NCBI RefSeq assembly: GCF_030063205.1
Contig: NZ_JASISQ010000001.1
Location: 1-64,000, forward strand
Length of the DNA: 64,000 nucleotides
Source: Arthrobacter antibioticus
Lineage (GTDB): Bacteria; Actinomycetota; Actinomycetes; Actinomycetales; Micrococcaceae
Reading direction: 5' to 3'
Shown here: in pieces, positions 44,411-52,464 of the stretch
Position numbering within the stretch: the first letter of the stretch is position 1
How the letters are laid out: the number at the start of each line of letters is the position of its first letter
Translations under genes and position numbers: made by a program
The notes under the pieces: model-generated
Told to the model about the DNA's origin: nothing
Database searches by the model: none
What the model saw: only the letters and a program-made list of their open reading frames with translations

Positions 44411-44439
44411 AATTTATGGCATAGATCACATGCTGTCAA
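44411..44439 (-). promoter_or_regulatory. Promoter of the sulfate-ester transport operon, predicted leaderless
   Basis: On the minus strand, -35 TTGACA (44434-44439), 17-bp spacer, -10 TAAATT (44411-44416), then 6 nt to the ATG of the permease gene. Near-consensus strength suggests regulation by repression, presumably by the divergently positioned ROK protein or a sulfur regulator. Confidence 0.7.
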
Positions 44440-44471
44440 GACTATTTACATAAGTAGGGTTGACGCCAAAT

Positions 44472-44481
44472 TGTCCGGACA
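44472..44481. promoter_or_regulatory. Palindrome TGTCCGGACA, candidate operator
   Basis: A perfect 10-bp palindrome between the ROK gene end and the transport promoter, 33 bp upstream of the -35 box. It could be a regulator site for the operon. Short enough to be chance. Confidence 0.3.
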
Positions 44482-44534
44482 TATTTCCCTCCTTGACCGT
44501 TGGAGCCACAGGAACGCTTCTAGGGAGACTTTGG

Positions 44535-45701
44535 CTAGCTTTGGTTCGACGTGGCCCAGTGTTTGAGGACCATCTGTGCGGCTCCGTCGCTTCCGGCGGC
44601 GACCGCGAATACAGCGGTGCTGATATCGGTGGAGCGTGGACCAATATCCAAGGACTGTTCTGCCAGAGCATTTCGGATGGGCACTAAAAGCTGTTCGCCA
44701 AACTGTGAAAGTTCCCCGGCAATGACCACACGGCTCGGATCCAGCAGCACGCAGGCACCACTGATGGCTCGGGCCAGCAGTTCAGCAGCCCAGTCCACTA
44801 CACTCCTTGCAATACTGTTGCCGTCTGCGGCCGCTTTGGCCATGGCGGCAATAGAATCAAAGGTCTGGCCTCGACGTGCAGATTCAAGCAGGACATTGGA
44901 TTCATTGATGTAACTCTCCAAGCAACCGCGACGTCCACACCAGCACACGGGACCAGCGAAATCAACACTCACATGTCCTAGCTCTCCCGCAGTTCCGTTG
45001 GCGCCGCGCAGAAGCCTGCCATTGCTGACGACGGCGCAACTCACTCCGGCGGAGAGTGCGGCATAGAGGAGGTTGTCGTTGGATTTAACATATGACATTG
45101 CCGCCAGACGAATGTTGTTATCCCACAACAACGGGACTGCTAATTCATCTCGGAGTGGTTGGAGGGAAGCGCCCTCAGGGTCGCTTTGTTGCTGCACTCC
45201 GTCTGAGAGTGAGTGGGGGTTGGCGTGCCTGCTGGCAATGCCAACCCCCATGCCAATCACGGTTTCGGCGGTGATGGCCCCAGAGCTAATAAGCTCGCGA
45301 AGCATGGTGGCGGCGTGTTGGACTTTTTCCTGTAGTGCGAGCGTTCCGGGGATCTGCGCACTTTCGTGGGTGACGCGTGAACCGTCAAAGCCTGTGACGG
45401 TGATGCTGATACGGCGTCGGCCTAGTTCGATGCCCACTGCGGCGCATGTTTTAGGGTTAAGCGAGAGTACTTTGGTGGGCCGGCCGCTCCGTCCAGGGGC
45501 GTGGATAAGTTGGTCATGTTCAGCAAGCACACCGTTCTGGCGCAGGTCGCCAACGATGGCCGAGAGGGTTGTGCGGGAGAGGTTTGTGTCAGTTTCCAGC
45601 TGACGACGGGTGCGGGTACCATGAATTGCCAGTGCGTCCAGAACGCGCAGCTCGTGTCTACGGCGAACTGCCTGCAAAACATCGTCATCGGATGTGAGCA
45701 C
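44535..45701 (-). CDS. ROK family transcriptional regulator
   Basis: 388 residues. The N-terminus is a winged helix-turn-helix (LRVLDALAIHGTRTRRQLETDTNLSRTTLSAIVGDLRQNG); the remainder is a ROK sugar-kinase-like domain with the zinc-binding CWCGRRGCLESYI and the AGELGHV segment, though the ATP-binding loop is weak, as usual in repressors. GTG start (45699-45701) with GAGGG upstream. It precedes the transport operon on the same strand with about 130 nt between, where the operon has its own promoter. It probably represses the sulfatase operon; the effector is unknown and might be a sugar released from a sulfated glycan. Confidence 0.87.
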   Translation of the reverse strand: MLTSDDDVLQAVRRRHELRVLDALAIHGTRTRRQLETDTNLSRTTLSAIVGDLRQNGVLAEHDQLIHAPGRSGRPTKVLSLNPKTCAAVGIELGRRRISITVTGFDGSRVTHESAQIPGTLALQEKVQHAATMLRELISSGAITAETVIGMGVGIASRHANPHSLSDGVQQQSDPEGASLQPLRDELAVPLLWDNNIRLAAMSYVKSNDNLLYAALSAGVSCAVVSNGRLLRGANGTAGELGHVSVDFAGPVCWCGRRGCLESYINESNVLLESARRGQTFDSIAAMAKAAADGNSIARSVVDWAAELLARAISGACVLLDPSRVVIAGELSQFGEQLLVPIRNALAEQSLDIGPRSTDISTAVFAVAAGSDGAAQMVLKHWATSNQS

Positions 45702-45963
45702 GGGCCCTCTTTCAGTTGTTAAAATATGGGGCTGCCAATGTTTTCAAAGGGCCCTCACTGACCATTATGTAGCTAGCATGGGTACTTTTGTAAAGCCTGT
45801 TGACTTAAATTATTTGTGGTGTACGTTCCAGCATTGACATCATTGGTTTCTCTGAATCCACCGGCGAGGTACTGTGCGGAATTCGGCAATTGAGGGTCAA
45901 GCCTTTCCAAATCAGCCCCAGAGGCCAATGATGGTAGATACCGGGCTGGCGGAGATCTGCCCT

Positions 45964-46521
45964 ATGGTTCATGAAAAGGCGGCAGACACTATGCAACAAG
46001 TTCCCAAAGTTCCAACAACAGCTGGTATTCCGGAAATTGTGGTCGGTGTTGATGGTTCACCGGAATCGATTCTTGCATTGCACTGGGCAACAACACTGGC
46101 GCCCGCTTTGGGCGCTACGATCGTAGCTGTGAGCGCATGGCAACTAGAGCCCGTTTACGGTCCCTACGCAGCAGCTGACTGGCATCCCAAAGCGATCGCC
46201 CAAGAAATACTCACGGAGACCTTATCCAAGGCTTTCGGCGAGAGTGTGCCCGAAGAACTTAGCGCAGAGTGTTTTCGTGGACAACCAGCAAAGGTCTTGA
46301 TGGAACGAAGCAAGTCTGCGGTGATGCTGATCCTTGGCTCACGAGGACGGGGCGGGTTCAAGGGATTGCTGCTGGGTTCTGTCAGCACTGCCTGCACCGC
46401 GCATGCGCAAAGCCCTGTTTTGGTGGTGCGGACTGCGCCCACATCTCAGGCCGCCGCAAATCCAGTGAATTCAGGGAACTCAGTGAATTCAGAGGGTACA
46501 GGGCTGGCGGATAAAGAGTAG
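45964..46521 (+). CDS. Universal stress protein (UspA family)
   Basis: 185 residues as annotated. Core: IVVGVDGSPESILALHWA (N-terminal beta-alpha unit with the ATP-contact Asp), and the nucleotide motif GSRGRGGFKGLLLGSVS (G-2x-G-9x-G-S). The C-terminal tail is Asn/Ser-rich (NSGNSVNSEG), with an imperfect nucleotide repeat. Start uncertain: ATG 45964 has GGAG 9 nt upstream; ATG 45991 begins closer to the domain; the frame is open to 45874. An ATP-binding, stress-related role is inferred from the family. Confidence 0.85.
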   Translation: MVHEKAADTMQQVPKVPTTAGIPEIVVGVDGSPESILALHWATTLAPALGATIVAVSAWQLEPVYGPYAAADWHPKAIAQEILTETLSKAFGESVPEELSAECFRGQPAKVLMERSKSAVMLILGSRGRGGFKGLLLGSVSTACTAHAQSPVLVVRTAPTSQAAANPVNSGNSVNSEGTGLADKE

Positions 46522-46763
46522 TCCTCACACCCATCCGGTGTCCATCAAACCTCAAGATGCTGGATCTGGAAGTGGTGGCCGCGTCACGGCCTGGGCGTAA
46601 GACCCAGGAAGTGAAACTGTTTGGGCCAGCCCCGCTAGTCAACCATTTGGCATCGACACGGCGGTCCAAGTGACCCAATGTGGAAGGGCTGGTCTGTGAC
46701 CAAGACAGGAACGCTCATACGACCTCTAGCTGTGAACGCAGCCAACGCTCTGGCCGCAGTCGA

Positions 46764-46798
46764 CAGTCCACATTCCACATTCCACAGTCCACAGTCCA
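46764..46798. repeat. 7-bp tandem repeat, five copies
   Basis: Consecutive CAGTCCA, CATTCCA, CATTCCA, CAGTCCA, CAGTCCA in non-coding DNA. A simple-sequence repeat with two unit variants. Confidence 0.8.
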
Positions 46799-47173
46799 CA
46801 GCGAAGCATGGCGGGAACCTGTGGCGCATTGTCTCCCCGGGACAGATTCGGTAGTGACGCCCTAGCGCAGAGGGAGCATTGGGGGACATAAATCCTCTCC
46901 AGTGAACGTCCCAGCCGTAAGCTTTGACTCGATTAAACTGATGGAGAAATTGTTGGGTTTGCATTTGCCGGACCGGCTATCGGCGCCGGTGTTTGCGAAG
47001 AATAATCCTCATGCCCTCGCATTTTATTAACGAGATCACTTTCATTTTTTGGTGCCTTAAAGAATGCTCCGGACAGTCCGGATGTCCTATAAGTTTGACT
47101 CGTTCGCAATCTGTGCCTTTAGTGATACTCCAGGTTCTCAGCCGATCGTTGGTGGTGTTCTACACTTTCAATC

Positions 47174-47290
47174 ATGATGGCATCAAGCTGGGTTGAAGTG
47201 CAGTTGGCTTATGAGCAAGCTGCAGACTAGTTCGTGCGTTCACGCCATCCGAGAATTGGGTCAGAAGTTCTCCATCTTCCTGCCTGCGGT
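47174..47290 (+). pseudogene. Possible fragment of a maleylpyruvate-isomerase-like gene
   Basis: Reading from ATG 47174 gives MMASSWVEVQLAYEQAAD, then a TAG where the family usually has Trp, followed by FVRS. This resembles the N-terminal helix of DinB/MDMPI proteins (AADWFV). Beyond 20-25 codons similarity is lost. Weak evidence; it could be coincidence. Confidence 0.22.
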
Positions 47291-47326
47291 ATGAGGACAG
47301 CATAGGGCTACTCACGCCGACAGAAG

Positions 47327-47551
47327 TTAGTGCAAACGGGTAGGGATGGCCCGGACGCGGTAGTGGACACGGTTGTGAGGGTAGTTGGTCAGCTCACTGG
47401 GAGCCACACTACGGATCCTTAAGACTTTTCCGGGGGACTGGTGAGGTCGGAGCAACCCGGTACAAACAATCAGTTCCAGAGAATCGCAAACTCTTATCAG
47501 GGCGCTGGTGGACTTCTCGTCCTCGTGGCTTAGGTGGGGACTCTTGCTCAC
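47327..47551 (-). CDS. Small hypothetical protein coupled to the MDMPI gene
   Basis: 74 residues, GTG start at 47549-47551 overlapping the upstream TGA as GTGA, the standard arrangement of translationally coupled genes. The sequence (MSKSPHLSHEDEKSTSALIR, then VCDSLELIVCTGLLRPHQSPG) has no membrane segment and no known domain. The overlap is the main reason to accept it; it might instead be read-through decay in a gene-poor region. Confidence 0.42.
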   Translation of the reverse strand: MSKSPHLSHEDEKSTSALIRVCDSLELIVCTGLLRPHQSPGKVLRIRSVAPSELTNYPHNRVHYRVRAIPTRLH

Positions 47552-48216
47552 CAGGACTCAAGTTTGGTTGTGGTGCTTAGTGGGCCACGGCCGGCTAGCC
47601 ATGCCATTAAGGAGTGGCGCTCAGAGGAAGATTCCAACCGATCCGGAACAGTTGTAAGCAACACTGGCAGGTCCCAAGCTACGTATTCCTCGGGCCAGTC
47701 CAGAGGTGAATAGCCAAGCCCGAGGTCAACATGGTGCATCTCCACTTCGCGCAACCTGTGCGCGGGACATCCAGCAACGCCGTAGTCTCCTCCACCCAGA
47801 AAATTGTCGTTTGGCCACCCCGCCAGGCTGCATTTGGCAAGGGTCTGCTCGAGTGCGGACATGCTGGCATGAAGGTCGGTGATGATCTCAACAGCGGAAC
47901 GCGTGGCCCCTTGTTCTATTTCGTGACGGCGTTGCTGTTCACCGTCCTGGTACTTCGGTACATCTTCTCCCGCCAATGCACCTGCTAAACGGCGGGCATG
48001 TGCGTCGGCATTGCGGGCCAGATGGGTTAGTACATGGCCCACGCTCCAATCCGGGAGGAGACTCGCTGAACGAATGTCTTTTTCGGTTAGGTGTGCCACA
48101 CGGGATGCCAATCTTGCCTGTGCGTCGAGGCAGAGTTGGGTGGCAGCTTCCGGATCCGTTTCAAGGTTCATAAGTACATCAGTCACTTTCACTTGATTCT
48201 TGCAGGCTATCTCCAT
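47548..48216 (-). CDS. Maleylpyruvate isomerase family mycothiol-dependent enzyme
   Basis: 222 residues, MDMPI_N/DinB-like four-helix bundle. The first helix is CLDAQARLASRVAHLTEKDIRSASLLPDWSVGHVLTHLARNADAHARRL, with the family's LPDWSVGHVLTHLA carrying a metal-binding His; MHHVDLGLGY near residue 180 supplies the further His. Members isomerise maleylpyruvate or act as mycothiol-S-transferases; the substrate here is unknown. Start uncertain: TTG 48225, ATG 48216 and ATG 48171 are in frame, none with a convincing ribosome-binding site; 48171 best fits the usual family N-terminus. Confidence 0.8.
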   Translation of the reverse strand: MEIACKNQVKVTDVLMNLETDPEAATQLCLDAQARLASRVAHLTEKDIRSASLLPDWSVGHVLTHLARNADAHARRLAGALAGEDVPKYQDGEQQRRHEIEQGATRSAVEIITDLHASMSALEQTLAKCSLAGWPNDNFLGGGDYGVAGCPAHRLREVEMHHVDLGLGYSPLDWPEEYVAWDLPVLLTTVPDRLESSSERHSLMAWLAGRGPLSTTTKLESW

Positions 48217-48399
48217 TCCCCCCAAGGGCGTTCAGGACTCGACGCTCCAAACCTTGACCCTGGAAGACTGGCAGCTCTTGCTAATCCCAGATACGCATCC
48301 TAGGAGTGATCCTGGAGTCAAAACGAATTGACTGTATGCGGTCATCCTCGACGTCCTTCCTTCGTTACCAGTCAACACGTGGGTGCGACCATCGGTGTC

Positions 48400-48954
48400 C
48401 TAGAGACGAAAATCAGTAGTCTGGGTCAGTTCTACCTGAGATAAATCCCGATCTAAATAACCAAGTCTTATAGCTGTTGGTTCGGGGTTGCCAGCATCAA
48501 GGCAGCGGTGCACTAGCGAGAGACCTGCTTTCTGCGCCACCAGGGCTGAGGAGACGATTCGTTCAAGCAAATACGCCACGATCGGGAGGCCAATCGATTT
48601 TATCTCGCCTGTTCCATGGCGAGAAGCGAGAGTTCAGTGGTCAAAAACTTGACCTTGCGCTTCGTACGCGAAGCGATATCCGAGATTACAATACGCCCCA
48701 AGGCTAATCGAGTAACCGCCCTACCCAATGATCTGGAAGTCTCCGGGTTTCCTGCCTATCCATGCCCCAAGTTCGTCTCGATCCCACGATCTGAGCTGGC
48801 GATTCAGCATTGTGTGTCATCTGCCGGGCTGCACTGTGCCGAATGCTCGCAAACATGTGTCCAGAGTCTAAGGGTCACTACGGATTAAGTGCTCTCCTTC
48901 GGCGTCCTCGTTCCCCAGGCGTTCAAGGACAAGACGCTTTGTCTGCAGGGTCAT
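48400..48954 (-). pseudogene. GNAT (RimJ/RimL-like) N-acetyltransferase pseudogene
   Basis: Strong ribosome-binding site AGGAGG 8 nt before ATG 48954, then MTLQTKRLVLERLGNEDAE, the classic start of RimL-type acetyltransferases. The same frame later gives SWDRDELGAWIGRKPGDFQI, NLGYRFAYEAQGQ, VAYLLERIVSSALVAQKAGL and LVHRCLDAGNPEPTAIRLGY, all in family order, ending at TAG 48400. Four stops interrupt it: 48868-48870, 48817-48819, 48721-48723 and 48634-48636. Between the first two, family-like sequence (GHMFASIRHSAARQM) appears in a shifted frame, implying two compensating frameshifts. An intact, unrelated GNAT gene lies directly upstream. Confidence 0.85.
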
Positions 48955-48983
48955 CAAGACATCCTCCTGAGTTGCTGGTTGAA

Positions 48984-49409
48984 CTATCTAAAATGAACAA
49001 AAACGTGCACTGCGTTCGGAATGACATTTGAGCCTTCAACCATTCCGAGTGATTGGTAGAAAGCACGTTGCTTCGGCTCATCGTCGGTGATCAGCACCGT
49101 TTGCCGTACGTGGTGGTATCTCTGTTGGACGTGGTCTATCAGCGCACGGCCAACGCCGGTATTTTGGAACTCCGGGCGAACCAAAATATCTTGCAGATAG
49201 CAGATTGTTGAGTCGTCAGAAATTGCCCGAGCAAGACCTATCAATTGACCCGTGCCGTTGTGCGCTGTAACAACGAATGATGAGTTGCTGATGGCCCTAA
49301 AAAGCAGGTCTGGATCATTTGTATACGCAATCCACCCCACAGAGTCATATAAAGAGAGAATTTCGTGGTTTGACACTTCTGCAGAGGTCAAGACGTTGAA
49401 CGCAGCCAT
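48984..49409 (-). CDS. GNAT family N-acetyltransferase
   Basis: 141-residue acetyltransferase using acetyl-CoA. The acetyl-CoA-binding motif A region is LQDILVRPEFQNTGVGRALIDHV (Q/RxxGxG/A as QNTGVG), followed by the family C-terminal AFYQSLGMVEG. It is compact, like single-domain members acting on small amines or proteins. ATG 49409; no strong ribosome-binding site seen. It ends 29 nt before the GNAT pseudogene on the same strand. Confidence 0.87.
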   Translation of the reverse strand: MAAFNVLTSAEVSNHEILSLYDSVGWIAYTNDPDLLFRAISNSSFVVTAHNGTGQLIGLARAISDDSTICYLQDILVRPEFQNTGVGRALIDHVQQRYHHVRQTVLITDDEPKQRAFYQSLGMVEGSNVIPNAVHVFVHFR

Positions 49410-49467
49410 TCCCTAAGTCTTACACGCAAACTTTAGAGCCGAAATCCCGCCAAGAGCTTGAGATGTT

Positions 49468-50838
49468 TCAGGATGGATAGACCATAGGTAAGTTTGGTTG
49501 CTGCATTAGTTTTGAGAGTTTATCCAATGACCAGATAAACAGGGCCGCAGCTCCCAGTGGGGCGATGAAGGCTGCCATCGTCACGATGAAGATTCCAATG
49601 GCTGAAGCAGCTAAAGCCAGTGCTACTGTCACACCAAACCGGAATGAGCCCCGGCCCGGGAGCAGGCGTCCACTAGGTAGCGCAAGCGCAGTGCCCAAGA
49701 GTAGCGCCGAAGCGAGGGTCAAGGGCCATTGCATCAAATGGTCCGCCCCCAGCGCCTGGGCCGCCGATTCTAGGACCAGGCTCCCACAACAGGTCAGTGT
49801 GGCGGCTAGGAAAGGCGCGCCATAACGCTGGAAAAGAGTCAATCCGTAAGCAATAACAATTGGAATCGCCGCCAAGGCCCCTGCCGCCAAACCTAGATTC
49901 ATGGCATGTGTGGAATCGCGGGCAACAGGGGAGATGAGACTGCCTGTGAGCGCGAACACAACGCAGCCTGCTCCAAGAATTAGCGACACACCTGCCCATA
50001 CACTAATTGTTAGGTACCCACGACGAGTCAGCCTCGGGTTCAAAATCGTTGCTTGATCTTTGCCCAGTATCGGACTGTACTGACGCTTTTCTGCCGTCCG
50101 AACGGACGGGTCACCTCGCAGGGCCATGACAAGGAGAGTGGTGGCACTCATAACTCCGATTATTTGGCCCGCGTGTATGAGTATTCCCACGACAGGAACA
50201 GCTATCGCCGCCAAAAGGCTGGGCAACAGCACACGGATTGCTGCTATGCGAATTTTTGGCAGTACCGAACTGGCCGGTGCAACAAGAGCGAACGTTCCAG
50301 CGATCCATGCCAGTCCCAAAAAGATCAGTGTCGAGGATCCAAACCAGCCAGAACCCAGGCCGGCATCCGCTTCATCAAACCCTACTGAGAAGCTCGCTGC
50401 CGAAAAAGCCGTAAACGCACAGGCAGGTATGGCACTGACAGCAGTTAACAGGGCAGCCGGGGCGGAGAGTTGCCCACTCCGGTGCAGGAGTACGACGGCG
50501 GAGAGAGCAAGTGCCAGCGGGGCAGCAAAAAAAGCTAGCGCGTAGTAAGTACTCTCTGCGCCTGTGAGCACTATCGCGTTGCTGAGTAGGAGCCAACCTG
50601 CAATCAAATAGACGAATAACGCTGCGCCTGCGCTAATTGCCGCCCAACGTCGTGTGGCTCTTGTACTCAATCCGTGAGCCCTGATGGACCAAGCCTCGGA
50701 AATCGAGGGACGTGCACTGCCACGTTCACTTGCGTGCTGTTCTAGGGTATCGAGCATAATATGCCCGTGATCTTTCCGCCACGCTCTTGAATACCAGCGC
50801 AACAGTTGACCGTAAGGACTCTTGCCGCGGTTGCTCAT
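49468..50838 (-). CDS. PadR-linked polytopic membrane protein
   Basis: 456 residues. The N-terminal cytoplasmic part (YGQLLRWYSRAWRKDHGHIMLDTLEQHASERG) is the conserved motif of actinobacterial PadR-linked permease-like proteins, followed by about twelve hydrophobic segments. ATG 50838 shares an A with the PadR stop (TGATG); ATG 50853 is an alternative inside padR. The pair is therefore translationally coupled. The function of the class is not established; an envelope-stress or export role is inferred. Confidence 0.8.
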   Translation of the reverse strand: MSNRGKSPYGQLLRWYSRAWRKDHGHIMLDTLEQHASERGSARPSISEAWSIRAHGLSTRATRRWAAISAGAALFVYLIAGWLLLSNAIVLTGAESTYYALAFFAAPLALALSAVVLLHRSGQLSAPAALLTAVSAIPACAFTAFSAASFSVGFDEADAGLGSGWFGSSTLIFLGLAWIAGTFALVAPASSVLPKIRIAAIRVLLPSLLAAIAVPVVGILIHAGQIIGVMSATTLLVMALRGDPSVRTAEKRQYSPILGKDQATILNPRLTRRGYLTISVWAGVSLILGAGCVVFALTGSLISPVARDSTHAMNLGLAAGALAAIPIVIAYGLTLFQRYGAPFLAATLTCCGSLVLESAAQALGADHLMQWPLTLASALLLGTALALPSGRLLPGRGSFRFGVTVALALAASAIGIFIVTMAAFIAPLGAAALFIWSLDKLSKLMQQPNLPMVYPS

Positions 50839-51194
50839 CAGAGATGCGCCCATGACATTGTCGCCACCGCGGGTCTGCCCGGAGCAGGGCGTGGCGTTAG
50901 TAGACGACTTTGTGCGGCCAGAACCCTTGCTGCGAGCCGCTCGGTTTCTAGAATGAGTGCTTGATGCCCATCTTCGGTCAATTCGTAGTAGCGGCGTGCG
51001 CGGCCGTCAACAGTTTCTTCACCTGCGCGACGAAGGCGTCCATCTCGCTCCAACCGTTCGAGCGTGGCATAGAGCGTGGTCACTCGTAACGAGACGGTTC
51101 CCGCCGTTAGCGCTTCAACATCGCGCAGGATGCCATATCCGTGTTGTCTGCCACCAGCAAGGGCTGCGAGAATCCAAAACATTACTTCAGTCAT
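50838..51194 (-). CDS. PadR family transcriptional regulator
   Basis: 118 residues. Winged helix with the PadR signature: FWILAALAGGRQHGYGILRDVEAL, VSLRVTTLYATLERLERDGRLRR, DGRARRYYELTEDGHQAL, and a short C-terminal dimerisation helix. ATG 51194 is preferred: TATATT ends 7 nt upstream, consistent with a leaderless mRNA, and the inverted repeat lies over that promoter, as in autoregulated padR genes. The frame is open to 51233. It probably represses itself and the coupled membrane-protein gene. Confidence 0.88.
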   Translation of the reverse strand: MTEVMFWILAALAGGRQHGYGILRDVEALTAGTVSLRVTTLYATLERLERDGRLRRAGEETVDGRARRYYELTEDGHQALILETERLAARVLAAQSRLLTPRPAPGRPAVATMSWAHL

Positions 51195-51201
51195 ATCAGC
51201 T

Positions 51202-51233
51202 AATATACCCACAATGGGAGTATCTAACGTCAA
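51202..51233 (-). promoter_or_regulatory. padR promoter with overlapping inverted repeat
   Basis: Minus-strand -10 TATATT (51202-51207) lies 7 nt before the ATG; a possible -35 TTGACG is at 51228-51233, with a long 20-bp spacer. An imperfect inverted repeat ATACTCCCA-TTG-TGGGTAT (51205-51223) covers the -10 region, a likely PadR autoregulatory operator. Confidence 0.5.
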
Positions 51234-51341
51234 GGTGCGCCCTTGAGCTGAAGTCTCTCACAAGTCACTAACTGGCAGATACTGGCCCAGCGTCAGAACC
51301 TGGCGCAGACTGCCCGTGGAACCCAGGGATTTGGGCTTTGT

Positions 51342-52370
51342 TTATCTCGCAATCGACTCGGGGATGATCTCGCTGAGATCAAGAATCACATTGCCGCGAT
51401 GGGCACTGCGCATAAGTGTCATGAGGCCTTCCGGACCGGCAGCTAGACCGCCTGAAATTCTTGTGTGGGGAAAACTAAAGTCACCGTCGGCGAGCCACTG
51501 GGCGTAGTGCGTGGTCCAAGCATGAATCTGTTCCGGTGTGTGGTAGGTGCTGAACGGACGAATATGCAACTGTTTGCGAATCCCCGTCATGATGTCGAAG
51601 CGTGGGCGCTGATCCGTCCCATCCTTGGAGAATTGTTCGGAGAGAGTCCCGCACAGCGCGAAGCGAGCGTTTTGGCCGGCATGTCTGATCGCCATCTCAA
51701 ACTGTGCGCCACCAACGGTGTCAAAGAAGACACTGAAGCCTTGGGGGAACTGCTCGCCGAGCCATTCCTCAATTCCGGCATTTTTATAGTTGAAGGCCGA
51801 ATCAAAACCAAGTTCGTCCACGAGCCAAGTTACTTTTTCGTCAGAACCAGCTGTGCCAACCACGCGCTGGGCTCCACGTTTCCGTGCAATCTGGCCCGCA
51901 AGTGATCCGACACCACCAGCAGCCCCGGTAATGAATACGGTGTCATTGTTTCCGACTTCTGCAATATTCACCATGCCGTGATAGGCCGTGGGCCCCTGAC
52001 TGAGCAAAACTTCTGGATTGGGAAACTGAGCGCTTGAAACTGGAAAAAGCGTATCCTGATCAGCCACAAAACGTGTTCTCCACCCGGCCATGCTTTGGAC
52101 TATGTCACCTGGGACGAAGCGTTGACTTTTACTTTGCTCTACAACGCCTACGGCACCTCCCCATAGGGGCTCACCAAGACAGTAAGGAGGCATGGGGAGG
52201 TCATTTCCTCGCATCAGATCTGCCATGACCGATGTCAACGCCATGGCAGTGTTTCTAACTAATATCGTTCCATCAGAGAGCTCAGGTAACTCCACCACTT
52301 CGAGGGCGAAGTCTTCAGGCCTGATTTGCTGGTTCGGACGGTTGGCAAGACTGATTTGTGTCGTCTTCAT
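51342..52370 (-). CDS. Zinc-independent MDR oxidoreductase (NADP-dependent, CurA/quinone-reductase-like)
   Basis: 342-residue medium-chain dehydrogenase/reductase. N-terminal NRPNQQIRPEDFALEVVELPEL and VRNTAMALTSVMADLM match NADP-dependent enal/leukotriene-B4 reductases (CurA group). Rossmann motif VFITGAAGGVGSLAGQIARKRGAQRVVGTAGSDEKV; FFDTVGGAQFEMAIRHAGQNARFALCG. Structural-zinc cysteines are absent. It reduces an alpha,beta-unsaturated carbonyl or quinone. AGAGGAACC precedes ATG 52370; the frame is open to 52574. Divergent to a WYL regulator, which probably controls it. Confidence 0.88.
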   Translation of the reverse strand: MKTTQISLANRPNQQIRPEDFALEVVELPELSDGTILVRNTAMALTSVMADLMRGNDLPMPPYCLGEPLWGGAVGVVEQSKSQRFVPGDIVQSMAGWRTRFVADQDTLFPVSSAQFPNPEVLLSQGPTAYHGMVNIAEVGNNDTVFITGAAGGVGSLAGQIARKRGAQRVVGTAGSDEKVTWLVDELGFDSAFNYKNAGIEEWLGEQFPQGFSVFFDTVGGAQFEMAIRHAGQNARFALCGTLSEQFSKDGTDQRPRFDIMTGIRKQLHIRPFSTYHTPEQIHAWTTHYAQWLADGDFSFPHTRISGGLAAGPEGLMTLMRSAHRGNVILDLSEIIPESIAR

Positions 52371-52464
52371 GGTTCCTCTTTGCTGGCTGGTGTAGGGCTT
52401 GGAGTAGCCGTATTGCCACGTTAACAACAGATGCGGCGCTGAACCGTCCTGGTTTGTTATTAGA

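Larger units (their letters stand above)
46522..47326. other. Gene-poor stretch
   Basis: About 800 bp with only short frames lacking ribosome-binding sites or recognisable domains. It contains a heptamer repeat (46764-46798), a palindrome CCGGACAGTCCGG (47069-47081) and a possible decayed coding fragment at 47174. Confidence 0.4.

Noticed and set aside
47069-47081. Palindrome CCGGACAGTCCGG as a regulator site
   Set aside because: It is not in front of any credible gene; similarity to the palindrome at 44472 is limited to CCGGACA.
46993-47196. 67-codon plus-strand frame in the gene-poor region
   Set aside because: No ribosome-binding site, no recognisable domain and atypical composition.
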